A stretch of 40,233 nt of DNA. It comes from Candidatus Epulonipiscioides saccharophilum (lineage in GTDB: Bacteria; Bacillota; Clostridia; Lachnospirales; Cellulosilyticaceae). Location of the stretch: positions 1 to 40,233 of the forward strand of contig LNZM01000022.1 of NCBI GenBank assembly GCA_002007295.1, read 5' to 3'. Position 1 is the first letter of the stretch; every line of letters begins with the position of its first letter. A program made the translations under genes and the position numbers. The notes under the pieces are model-generated. The model had not been told where the DNA came from and ran no database searches. It saw nothing but the letters and a program-made list of their open reading frames with translations. Shown in pieces: positions 32,383 through 39,821 of this stretch.

Positions 32383-32727
32383 TCATATCAGAATATTTTA
32401 TTTGCTAACAGCCAGCCACTTTTATTATTTTTTCTTTGCTGACAATCAACTCTAATTATTTTTAAATTTTTCTCAACATCTCTATATCTAAACGCTGGGC
32501 TATACTTTTATCCGAATATCTATTCTAATCGCCGGACTGTCCTTTTATTCACCAAGCTTAGGCAAGGAAGCCCTTGCCTTTAGGCGTAGGGAGGAATTGC
32601 CCTAACTCCTTGCATTACTTTATTTTTTATGATATTATAAAGACAAATTAAATTTGAAAATTATTGAATTTATAATATCTACTATTTTAGTATTTGTTAT
32701 TTCTTCTACCTTTTTCATCAAGTCACC
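32383..32727. other. Convergent gap between tmcAL and coaD
   Basis: Contains a possible IS200/IS605 end (listed separately) and a 27-codon minus-strand frame after coaD (32635-32718, ribosome binding site GAGGTGA) that may be a remnant of the gene usually following coaD; too short to call. Otherwise AT-rich. Confidence 0.4.
32556..32600 (+). mobile_element. Possible IS200/IS605 right-end remnant
   Basis: A hairpin with CCCTTGCC (32571-32578), loop TTTA and GGCGTAGGG (32583-32591, one bulge) is preceded by GGAAG and followed by AGGAATTG. The layout 'gaagccc...ttta...ggg(a)gga' is typical of the right end of IS200/IS605 elements, which also forms the end of the TnpB guide RNA. There is no transposase or TnpB frame nearby, so only the end would be left. 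Called from memory of such ends. Confidence 0.4.
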
Positions 32728-33198
32728 TCATGTATTAAGCATATGCATTATTTCATTCGGAACATACTCGGTTACATCCTTTTTAAAATACATAAGCTCA
32801 CGTATCATACTCGAACTAATGAAACAATATTTTGGATCGGCCACCAATAAAAATGTTTCTACCCCTTCTTTTAAACTATTATTTATCAACGCCATATTTT
32901 GTTCATACTCAAAATCTTTGGAGTTACGAACACCTTTTATAATTATATTTGCACCTACTTTTTCTGCAAAGTCAATCAATAATCCATCATAAATATAAAC
33001 TTCTACGTTGTCCATATTTTTGGTTGCCGACTTAATCATATCTAAACGTTTTTGGACCGGAAACATCCCATCTGCTTTATTGTGATTGTGCCCTATCGCT
33101 ACTATAACCTTCTCAAAAAATTTGCTGGATCTAGAAATGATGTCCATGTGCCCCATCGTAATCGGATCAAAACTCCCTGGATAAACTGCTGTTTTCAT
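32728..33198 (-). CDS. coaD: Phosphopantetheine adenylyltransferase
   Basis: 156 aa. It transfers AMP to 4'-phosphopantetheine to give dephospho-CoA, the fourth step in CoA synthesis. Landmarks are AVYPGSFDPITMGHMDIISR (TxGH nucleotidyltransferase motif), the KGVRNSKDFEYEQNMALINN segment and ISSSMIRELMYF. The length is as expected. It starts six bases after the rsmD stop with AAAGGA in the end of rsmD, so the two are translationally coupled. Confidence 0.95.
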   Translation of the reverse strand: MKTAVYPGSFDPITMGHMDIISRSSKFFEKVIVAIGHNHNKADGMFPVQKRLDMIKSATKNMDNVEVYIYDGLLIDFAEKVGANIIIKGVRNSKDFEYEQNMALINNSLKEGVETFLLVADPKYCFISSSMIRELMYFKKDVTEYVPNEIMHMLNT

Positions 33199-33204
33199 TT
33201 CATA

Positions 33205-33756
33205 TCAAATCCTTTCAAAAATGCTTAGCCTAGTTGTTGGATATATTCTTTCTTTAATTAAGTTTAATTTATTTTCAAAAAATATAGTCGGCGCATTCGT
33301 AGCATCTTCTATAATTAGTTTGCCTCCTGTAACTAAAATATCATTTGTTAATAGAAAATCAACTATTTGATTCAACTCTGGATAATGATATGGTGGATCC
33401 ATAAAAATTATATCAAAATTTTCCTGCTGCTGTTTGATGAATTTTAAAGCTTCATGAATATCTATTTTATACGTTTTTGTCAAGTTTTGCAACCTAATTT
33501 TTGATAAATTTTTCTCCAAAATTTCATATGCTACCTTATTTTTTTCTACAAAAGTAACTTTATTTGCACCTCGACTTAGGGCTTCTATGCCAATTTGTCC
33601 ACTGCCACTAAAAAGATCTAAAAAATTCGAATCAATTAAGTCAAAATTTATTATATTAAATAACGTCTCTTTTATTCTATCTGTTGTTGGTCGGGTGTTT
33701 AATCCATCCGGTGTAAATAATGTTGTTCCTCGAAATTTTCCACTTATAATTCTCAT
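33205..33756 (-). CDS. rsmD: 16S rRNA (guanine966-N2)-methyltransferase
   Basis: 183 aa. It methylates G966 of 16S rRNA using SAM. Visible are MRIISGKFRGTTLFTPDG, RPTTDRIKETLFNII, the SAM loop LDLFSGSGQIGIEALSRGA and the catalytic DPPY in IIFMDPPYHYPELN. The length is normal. The rsmD-coaD pair is a standard Firmicutes operon. Confidence 0.94.
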   Translation of the reverse strand: MRIISGKFRGTTLFTPDGLNTRPTTDRIKETLFNIINFDLIDSNFLDLFSGSGQIGIEALSRGANKVTFVEKNKVAYEILEKNLSKIRLQNLTKTYKIDIHEALKFIKQQQENFDIIFMDPPYHYPELNQIVDFLLTNDILVTGGKLIIEDATNAPTIFFENKLNLIKERIYPTTRLSIFERI

Positions 33757-33785
33757 AAATATTCTTCCTTTTATATTATTATTCT

Positions 33786-33978
33786 TAACCTCTCAGTCGA
33801 GGGGTTCTTATGGTGCTCTAACTCCGTACTTTGCATACTAAGATTAATAACAAAAACTTTTATGCACACTTTCTCCCTCCGTCAGCTAACGCTGACACCT
33901 CCCTCCCGGAGGGAGGCACCGCTACCTCGCAATTTTGTGACTTCTTAAGTTCCCGCTTATGCCCCTGGAGGGAGAGCC
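33786..33978. repeat. Dispersed hairpin repeat cluster ending at a stop codon
   Basis: Contains aacctctcagtcgagggg, the block 'cttctccctccgtcagc' style at 33867, a ctccctcccgg/gagggagg hairpin, gcaattttgtgac, ttcttaagttcccgcttatg and the terminal ggagggagagcctt. The last bases run straight into the stop codon of the AI-2E permease gene (33979-33981). Confidence 0.75.
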
Positions 33979-35136
33979 TTAATCTACTGTAATTTTTTTG
34001 GTGGCTAATCTTTTTTCTGTGCTCTCCTTTAATAATTTATAAATTACTGCTGCTAGTGGTACACCTATGATCATTCCGGCCACGCCTAAAAAGCCAGAGC
34101 CGATTACGATCGCTAACATTACAAAAACTCCTGGTAGTCCGATCGAATCTCCAACCACTCTCGGATAAATTATGTCCGCATCTATCCGTTGTATAACTAG
34201 AATGAATACTATAAACCATACGGCTATCATAGGGTCACTCGGATTATCCATAAGCACTATAAATGTTGTTGGTATAGCTCCAAAAATTGGGCCAAAAATC
34301 GGAATAATATTTGTCACTCCAATTATTACACTAACTAAAACTGCATACGGTAATTCAAAAATTAGCATGCCGACAAAGCATAATATACCTAAAATAAAAG
34401 CTTCTGTGATTTGACCGCTAATAAAATTCGTAAATGCATCGTTTGTAACATTGGATACATATAAAATTTTGTCTACTTTTGCTTTTGGTAAAAAGGCGTA
34501 TAAAACCTTTCTAATTTGCCTAGATAATTTTTCTTTTCCGGCTAAAAAATAAATTGAAAAAATAACAGCAAAAATTGTATTCGTTATGCTCGACGTAATT
34601 GCTGCTATAGCATTTAAAACGGCTGGTATCATATCAGTTAAAATTGCAGTGACAAAGTTCACAATACTCATCCAAGCATCTTCTAACTGACTATAAACTT
34701 GTTCGTCCACGGATGCAATCACAGTATTATCTATGCCCTTCAAATAAGTTTCTAAGCTCGTTAAAATTACTTGAATCTGAGAAGGTACAGTAGCTAGAAG
34801 TTTTTGTATACTTTCCCATAATTGAGGCACAACTAATATAGTTATTATGCTCACAACACAAATAACTATTACATATGATAACACTAATGACATAGTTGAT
34901 TTTACGGATTGTATAATATGTTTATCTTTTTCACTTATTTTAAATAATTTATATCTAAAGAAATTGTAAGGTCCTTTTAATATATACGCTATAATAAATC
35001 CGGTGGTTACCGGTGCGAATATTGTAAGTAATATTTGCCATGTGTCTTTGACAACATGTAAATTTAAAATAATTAAGTATAACAATACAGCATAAGTTAT
35101 GATAATCATATATTCTTTGATTTTTTTATTGTCCAT
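33979..35136 (-). CDS. AI-2E/PerM family membrane transporter
   Basis: A 385-aa integral membrane protein with about eight hydrophobic segments: one pair at 10-50, one near 75-100, several from 155-230 and 240-370. Family features are the conserved late region GVTNIIPIFGPIFGAIPTTFIVL and the C-terminal IDADIIYPRVVGDSIGLPG followed by GVPLAAVIYKLL. Members export signals or ions, such as AI-2-related molecules or Na+/H+; the substrate here is unknown. The ATG follows AAAGGAG. The gene stands alone. Confidence 0.88.
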   Translation of the reverse strand: MDNKKIKEYMIIITYAVLLYLIILNLHVVKDTWQILLTIFAPVTTGFIIAYILKGPYNFFRYKLFKISEKDKHIIQSVKSTMSLVLSYVIVICVVSIITILVVPQLWESIQKLLATVPSQIQVILTSLETYLKGIDNTVIASVDEQVYSQLEDAWMSIVNFVTAILTDMIPAVLNAIAAITSSITNTIFAVIFSIYFLAGKEKLSRQIRKVLYAFLPKAKVDKILYVSNVTNDAFTNFISGQITEAFILGILCFVGMLIFELPYAVLVSVIIGVTNIIPIFGPIFGAIPTTFIVLMDNPSDPMIAVWFIVFILVIQRIDADIIYPRVVGDSIGLPGVFVMLAIVIGSGFLGVAGMIIGVPLAAVIYKLLKESTEKRLATKKITVD

Positions 35137-35522
35137 TATTTCACACTCCTTTTCTTTAATTAGATTTTCATGATTATATCACAAAAAACCAATCTATTGC
35201 AAACATTTTATTCCATAAATGAAAAAAACTACCGTCTTATGTTTAACGGTAGTTTTTAATCTCTTCGTCAGCTAAAGTTGGTACCTATTCAATCTCTCAG
35301 TCAGCTAAAGTTAGTACCTATTCAATCTCTCAGTTAGCTAAAATGGTACTATTCAATCTCTCAGTTAGCTAAAATGGTACTATTCAATCTCTCAGTTAGC
35401 TAAAATGGTACTATTCAATCTCTCAGTTAGCTAAAGTTGACACCTCTTAACCTCTCAGTCAACTTCGTTGACAGCTCTTCTAAAAGGAGAGCCATGGCGG
35501 AGAGGCTGATCGGAGAGCCTAT
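35137..35522. repeat. 31-33 bp tandem repeats and hairpin element
   Basis: Units beginning 'aatctctcag(t)tagcta' start at about 35258, 35291, 35324, 35355, 35386 and 35417, with a diverged one at 35449. The three middle copies are identical 31-mers. They derive from the left part of the hairpin element (ctctcagtcagct). The block closes with a fuller element (35449-35520) ending ggagagcc three bases before the URO-D-like gene's stop codon. Confidence 0.85.
35222..35257 (-). terminator. Terminator downstream of the URO-D-like gene
   Basis: AAAACTACCGT (35225-35235) pairs perfectly with ACGGTAGTTTT (35246-35256); the minus strand continues with Ts. It lies beyond the repeat block from the gene it would serve. 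Confidence 0.75.
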
Positions 35523-36602
35523 TTATTCTTTACTATATGTTTCTACTAGTTTAACGACGGAGTCTGCTTCCTCCGGATTTTTTATACCTCTAACTTTAAA
35601 GCTCATGCCTTTTGCAGACATGTTTTCTAATATAATTGGTATTTCGTCAGCCATTACTCCGATTATTAATCTTTTCCCTGCATCTTGGATTCGTTTTAAG
35701 GTAGATAAATAAGTCGATGCTTTTGGTTGACCGGCTACATGGGTCCACTGAATAACTTTTAATTTTTCAAAACTCAATAAAATATCTAGATGCCTTTCTT
35801 GTTCTATACCATCAAAATGGTATATTGGATAATCCAAAAAGTCAATCTGCTCCTTTAGCTCATCATAAACAAATTCTTGGAACATATCTCTGGAAAACAT
35901 AACCGACATGTCACATTGCATTTGAGCCATTTTTCCTGGGGCCAAAAGATGCATCCATGAATGACAAGATCCATTATTGACTTCTTTTAATGCGTTGTAA
36001 AATAATTCTGTACTTTCTTTCCAACCTTTGTTTACAATTTTTATTGCATGCTTTAGTTCATCTGGATCGGAAATCATGTCCATTAGTACATTGTCAGAAC
36101 CGTATAGGTGGCCGATAGCATCTAAAGTTCCGCAGCTATCTGGCATTCCCACAAAATAATCTCCTTTCGATAAGTCGGCCAAATCCGATGCTATCTTTAC
36201 ATGCTTTCTCATAATATCCGGCCTAAAGCTGTTATCACAATCTTCTAAGCTCTCCCATACTGGATCGAACCACAATGTTTCGGACGATAATGTCGGTACA
36301 GATCCAAAGAAGTGGCAGTGCCCACTTGTTCCAAAATTTAAAAATATGGCCGGTATTGCGTCTCCAGCATAGTAGGTGTTTTCCATTCTTCTTATGTTAG
36401 CGTCATGTATTGTTTGCGGATCAAACCAAAATTTCTCTAAATAGTTTTTATCATTTCCATATTTTTTTTGGTCAAATAAACTATTATTTATTCCTTTTTG
36501 CTTTGGTACCTCCATTGATACTAAAGCTCGATCCATTAATTCATTGGCCCAAAATGCATCCATTCTTTTTCTAACGATATCAATATCTTCTTTAAATCTC
36601 AT
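35523..36602 (-). CDS. Uroporphyrinogen-decarboxylase-fold protein of unknown substrate
   Basis: 359 aa, cytoplasmic. The overall layout (a barrel with GMPDSCGTLDAIGHLYGSDN in the middle, DYPIYHFDGIEQERHLDILL, a late strand VIQWTHVAGQP, then KRLIIGVMADEIP) fits the URO-D / corrinoid-methyltransferase superfamily. It lacks the N-terminal RQAGR-type motif of true HemE, so heme synthesis is unlikely. Relatives in gut Clostridia and Bacteroidetes often sit beside glycosidase genes. Here it is divergent from a GH30 gene, 290 bp away. Substrate unknown. TAAGGAGAG precedes the ATG. Confidence 0.65.
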   Translation of the reverse strand: MRFKEDIDIVRKRMDAFWANELMDRALVSMEVPKQKGINNSLFDQKKYGNDKNYLEKFWFDPQTIHDANIRRMENTYYAGDAIPAIFLNFGTSGHCHFFGSVPTLSSETLWFDPVWESLEDCDNSFRPDIMRKHVKIASDLADLSKGDYFVGMPDSCGTLDAIGHLYGSDNVLMDMISDPDELKHAIKIVNKGWKESTELFYNALKEVNNGSCHSWMHLLAPGKMAQMQCDMSVMFSRDMFQEFVYDELKEQIDFLDYPIYHFDGIEQERHLDILLSFEKLKVIQWTHVAGQPKASTYLSTLKRIQDAGKRLIIGVMADEIPIILENMSAKGMSFKVRGIKNPEEADSVVKLVETYSKE

Positions 36603-36828
36603 ATTTTACTCTCCTTAATATTATATTATCTGGATGTTTATTATAAATTTACCCCATTTTATCCCAAAATATGTTATAACATTTGATTTTATTTTAAATT
36701 TTCCTTCGTTAAGTGGACCTATTATAAAATAACTGAATGCGTAGAGCTAGTGGGCTGATTTTAACTTATTTTTATCTTAATTATACTAAAATTTATATGT
36801 TTTAACCAAAAAAAATCGCTTTTGGGCA

Positions 36829-36857
36829 TTGACAATTTGGTCTATTTAACCTTATAT
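36829..36857 (+). promoter_or_regulatory. Promoter of the GH30 gene
   Basis: TTGACA (36829-36834), 17-bp spacer, TTATAT (36852-36857), 35 bp before the ATG. Confidence 0.65.
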
Positions 36858-36891
36858 TTGACAAGTAATTACTTTTTTAAAGGAGGAAATT

Positions 36892-38184
36892 ATGAAAATT
36901 ATTACAACTACTAGGCAACTTCAATGGCAAGAATTATCTACATCAGGTTTAGACACAATTAAATCCACTCTCTCAATTAAAGATGCGGGACAACTATGGG
37001 ATGGTTTTGGAGGATGTTTTAACGAACTTTCACAAATAGCCTTATTAAAATTACCCGAAGATCAACGAAAAGAAGTTTACGATTTCTTATTCAGCAAAAA
37101 CGTAGACGGCCTTAAATTCGATTTTTGTAGAATCCCTATCGGTGCTTCTGATTACGCTGAATTTTGGTATTCTCATAATGAAACAGACGGCGATTATGAA
37201 ATGAAAAATTTTTCTATAGAGCGTGATCATAAATATTTACTTCCTTATATCAAAGAAGCTCTAAAAAGAAATCCATCCATGAAATTTTTCGCATCGCCAT
37301 GGAGTCCACCGGCTTGGATGAAGTATCCAAAGGCCCATAATAACGGTACTTTGCTACAAACCGACGAAAATTTGAAAGCTTATGCTTTATACTTGGCCTT
37401 ATTCATAGAAGCTTATGAAAAAGAAGGGGTTACGATTCATCAATTACACATTCAAAACGAGCCTGTTTCTAGCCAAAAATTCCCGTCATGCATTTGGACT
37501 GGTGAAGAATTTTCAAATTTTATAGCAAACTATCTTGGCCCTATTTTTAAAGAACGTAATATCAAAACTAAAATTTGGTTAGGTACTTTAAATGGTCCGG
37601 AAACAGATAATCGCAAATTATATACTCGCTATGATAACTATGCCAATCTTGTTCTTCACGATGAAGAAGCTTATCCTTACATTGAAGGTGTATCTTATCA
37701 ATGGGCCGGGAAATATGCGTTAGAAATAACAAGATCTGCGTTTCCAGAAAAAAAATATATGCAAACCGAAAATGAATGCGGTGACGGAACAAATAGCTGG
37801 AATTATGCTATGTACATTTTTGAGATGTTTCACCATTATATTTCCAACGGAGTTTGTGCATATATTTATTGGAACATGGCGTTACCTCCTGGTGGAGCAA
37901 GTACATGGGGATGGCATCAAAATAGCATGATAGATATAACATCAGAGCATTATAAATTTAATTATGAATATTATGTAATGAAACATTTTGCAGCCTTCAT
38001 TCAGGTTGGTGCACAACTTCAAATCTTGGATGGCCACTTTAATGCTACATCGATATGTTTTAAAAATCCGGATAACTCTCTTGTTCTTATATCTAAAAAT
38101 CCATTTGAAAGAGAAGTAGAATTTGAATTTGAAGGTCAAACAATTATTTTACCTCCATTTTCTATCAACACAATTTTATTTTAA
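36892..38184 (+). CDS. Cytoplasmic GH30 family glycosidase
   Basis: 430 aa, a GH30 (glucosylceramidase-like) enzyme of clan GH-A. The barrel begins at LWDGFGGCFNELSQIA and carries FCRIPIGASDYAEFWYS, ASPWSPPAWMKYP, the acid/base Glu in HIQNEPVSS (about residue 188) and the nucleophile Glu in MQTENECGDG (about 291). A small C-terminal beta domain ends in ILPPFSINTILF. There is no signal peptide, so it acts inside the cell, probably on imported oligosaccharides or glucosides; bonds of beta-glucose, xylose or fucose are possible in the family. AAAGGAGG precedes the start. Confidence 0.88.
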   Translation: MKIITTTRQLQWQELSTSGLDTIKSTLSIKDAGQLWDGFGGCFNELSQIALLKLPEDQRKEVYDFLFSKNVDGLKFDFCRIPIGASDYAEFWYSHNETDGDYEMKNFSIERDHKYLLPYIKEALKRNPSMKFFASPWSPPAWMKYPKAHNNGTLLQTDENLKAYALYLALFIEAYEKEGVTIHQLHIQNEPVSSQKFPSCIWTGEEFSNFIANYLGPIFKERNIKTKIWLGTLNGPETDNRKLYTRYDNYANLVLHDEEAYPYIEGVSYQWAGKYALEITRSAFPEKKYMQTENECGDGTNSWNYAMYIFEMFHHYISNGVCAYIYWNMALPPGGASTWGWHQNSMIDITSEHYKFNYEYYVMKHFAAFIQVGAQLQILDGHFNATSICFKNPDNSLVLISKNPFEREVEFEFEGQTIILPPFSINTILF

Positions 38185-38190
38185 ATATAA

Positions 38191-38223
38191 AAGAGACGTG
38201 GCTTTTATTTTACCACGTCTCCC
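38191..38223. terminator. Terminator between GH30 and ferredoxin genes
   Basis: GAGACGTGG (38193-38201) pairs perfectly with CCACGTCTC (38213-38221). The minus strand continues TTTTATATT, so it best serves the ferredoxin gene, but it can also stop the convergent GH30 transcript. Confidence 0.75.
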
Positions 38224-38277
38224 AAACTAAAGTATTTCAATCTATTCTATTCACTCTATGCTACTTGATACTTTGTC

Positions 38278-38448
38278 CTATTGTGCTTGCGGAGCATCCA
38301 CTGGACAAACACTTGCACATGCGCCACACTCAATACATTTTTCGCTATCTATTACATATTTGTTAACGCCTTCTGAGATACACTCTTGAGGACATTCAGA
38401 TGCGCAGGCACCACATGAGATACAATCATCGTTAATTACGTATGCCAT
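38278..38448 (-). CDS. 2[4Fe-4S] ferredoxin
   Basis: A 56-aa clostridial-type electron carrier. It reads MAYVINDDCISCGACASECP and a second half with CIECGACASVCPVDAP. Both halves have the CxxCxxCxxxCP motif, giving eight cluster Cys. Length and internal symmetry are classic for the family. It would serve reductases and hydrogenase/pyruvate oxidation in an anaerobe. AGGAGG lies about nine bases upstream of the ATG. Confidence 0.95.
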   Translation of the reverse strand: MAYVINDDCISCGACASECPQECISEGVNKYVIDSEKCIECGACASVCPVDAPQAQ

Positions 38449-38539
38449 ATTTAACAACCTCCTAATGTTTATATTGTTTATTGTTATACAGTATTATATA
38501 TAAAATCGTTAAGTTAGTCAATTATAATTTTTAATACCA

Positions 38540-38738
38540 ATTTCATTGCCAATTGCATAGTTATTTTTCAAGCCAATTTACTACTAATTGCATAATTATT
38601 TTTTACGCCACTTTACTGCTCGCATAATTATTTTTTACGCCTCTTTACTGCTCGCATAGTTATTTTTCGAGCCAATTTATTGCTAATTGCATAATTATTT
38701 TTTACGCCTCTTTACTGCTAATCGCATAGTTATTTTTT
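38540..38738 (-). repeat. Six 32-35 bp repeats covering the second Sel1 gene's stop codon
   Basis: The word 'gcata(g/a)ttattttt' starts at about 38555, 38590, 38622, 38654, 38689 and 38724, with 'acgcc(a/t)ctttactgct' or 'gccaattta' between. The last copy includes the Sel1 gene's stop codon (38730-38732). The array is therefore a multiplied gene tail. Confidence 0.8.
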
Positions 38739-39821
38739 CAAATTTTTTAAGGCTTCGATTGCTTCTTCAAAATCTTGTTTGGCAGCCTTTTTGTACCATC
38801 GTTCTGCTTTATTTATGTTAATAGGATAAACGATACCCTGCTCATAACATTGGCCTAAAAGATATTGAGCGATAGCGTTATCTAATTTGGCGGCCTTTTC
38901 TAAATATTCTACAGACTTTTCCCAACTGTGCATTACGCCTATTCCGGATTTATAGCATTCGGCCAATTCCAAATACGCATCGTCACTTCCATTATCGGCG
39001 GCCGCTCGTAGCCAAAGTACTCCATAGAAATCACTTTGTGGTACGCCCTCACCACCTAAGTAAAATGCACCCATCATAACTTGTGCCAGTGCTAGATTTT
39101 GCTCTGCGGCTTTTCTGCAAAGTTCTACAGCCTTTCGTATGTTTTTTTGTACTCCTTCACCCTCATAATAGCACATAGCTAAATTCATTTGAGCCATAGG
39201 ATCTTGTAAATTAGATGCTTTTTTAAAATATTCAATAGCTTTATTTTTATTTTTTGCTACTCCATCCCCTTCTCGATAACATTCACCCAAGTCATTTAAT
39301 GCTAGTGTATGGTTTTGTTTAGCAGCTTTTTCGTATAATTCTATAGCTTTATGAATATCGTCTTTTACGCCCTCACCAAATTTGTAATATAAGCCTAAAT
39401 TATATTGCGCTTCGGCCAGTCCTTTATTGGCAGCACGTTGATAATATTCAAAAGCTTTATGTTTATTTTTATTTACTCCTATACCAGCTTCGTAACAATC
39501 ACCCAAATTTAATTCCGCTTTTGCATAACCTTGTTCTGCTGATTTTTCATACCATGAAAATGCTAATTTAAAATCTCGTTTAATTTCAAATCCATACTCA
39601 TAGCATTCACCTAAATTATTTTGAGCCTCCGCATTACCATTTAAAGCATCTTCCATAATTTCATTTAGAATACTATTTAACGTTAACATTTCTTCGTCTC
39701 TATCCGAAATGCTCAAATGCTCCATATTATAAATTTCTCCTTTAGGATGAGAAATTTTATTAATAGCAGTCGGCGTTCTCGGAGTCGTTTTTTGCTTTTT
39801 AAATTCAATAATTGATGCCAT
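38730..39821 (-). CDS. Sel1-repeat protein (second)
   Basis: 363 aa, cytoplasmic, no signal. A basic polar N-terminus (MASIIEFKKQKTTPRTP) leads to a short acidic linker. From about residue 60 onward there are roughly eight 36-residue Sel1 repeats (pattern AxxNLGxCYexGxGVxKNxxKAxeyYxKAAxxG), clearer and more regular than in the first Sel1 protein. A protein-interaction scaffold is the likely role. I prefer the ATG at 39821, ten bases from AAAAGGA; the ATG at 39830 directly abuts that site. Repeats lie on both sides of the gene. Confidence 0.85.
   Translation of the reverse strand: MASIIEFKKQKTTPRTPTAINKISHPKGEIYNMEHLSISDRDEEMLTLNSILNEIMEDALNGNAEAQNNLGECYEYGFEIKRDFKLAFSWYEKSAEQGYAKAELNLGDCYEAGIGVNKNKHKAFEYYQRAANKGLAEAQYNLGLYYKFGEGVKDDIHKAIELYEKAAKQNHTLALNDLGECYREGDGVAKNKNKAIEYFKKASNLQDPMAQMNLAMCYYEGEGVQKNIRKAVELCRKAAEQNLALAQVMMGAFYLGGEGVPQSDFYGVLWLRAAADNGSDDAYLELAECYKSGIGVMHSWEKSVEYLEKAAKLDNAIAQYLLGQCYEQGIVYPININKAERWYKKAAKQDFEEAIEALKNLKK

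Noticed and set aside
32635-32718. 27-codon frame after coaD with a possible ribosome binding site
   Set aside because: Too short and of low complexity to call a gene; it could be a remnant of the gene that normally follows coaD, but there is no clear similarity.
35258-35480. CRISPR-like array
   Set aside because: Units follow each other directly with no unique spacers, and no cas genes are present.
35523-36602. True uroporphyrinogen decarboxylase (hemE)
   Set aside because: The fold-level resemblance is there but the N-terminal RQAGR-type motif and other HemE hallmarks are missing, and no heme genes are nearby.
38540-38738. CRISPR-like array downstream of the second Sel1 gene
   Set aside because: The intervals between the repeated words are also repeated and too short, and the unit derives from the neighbouring gene's tail.
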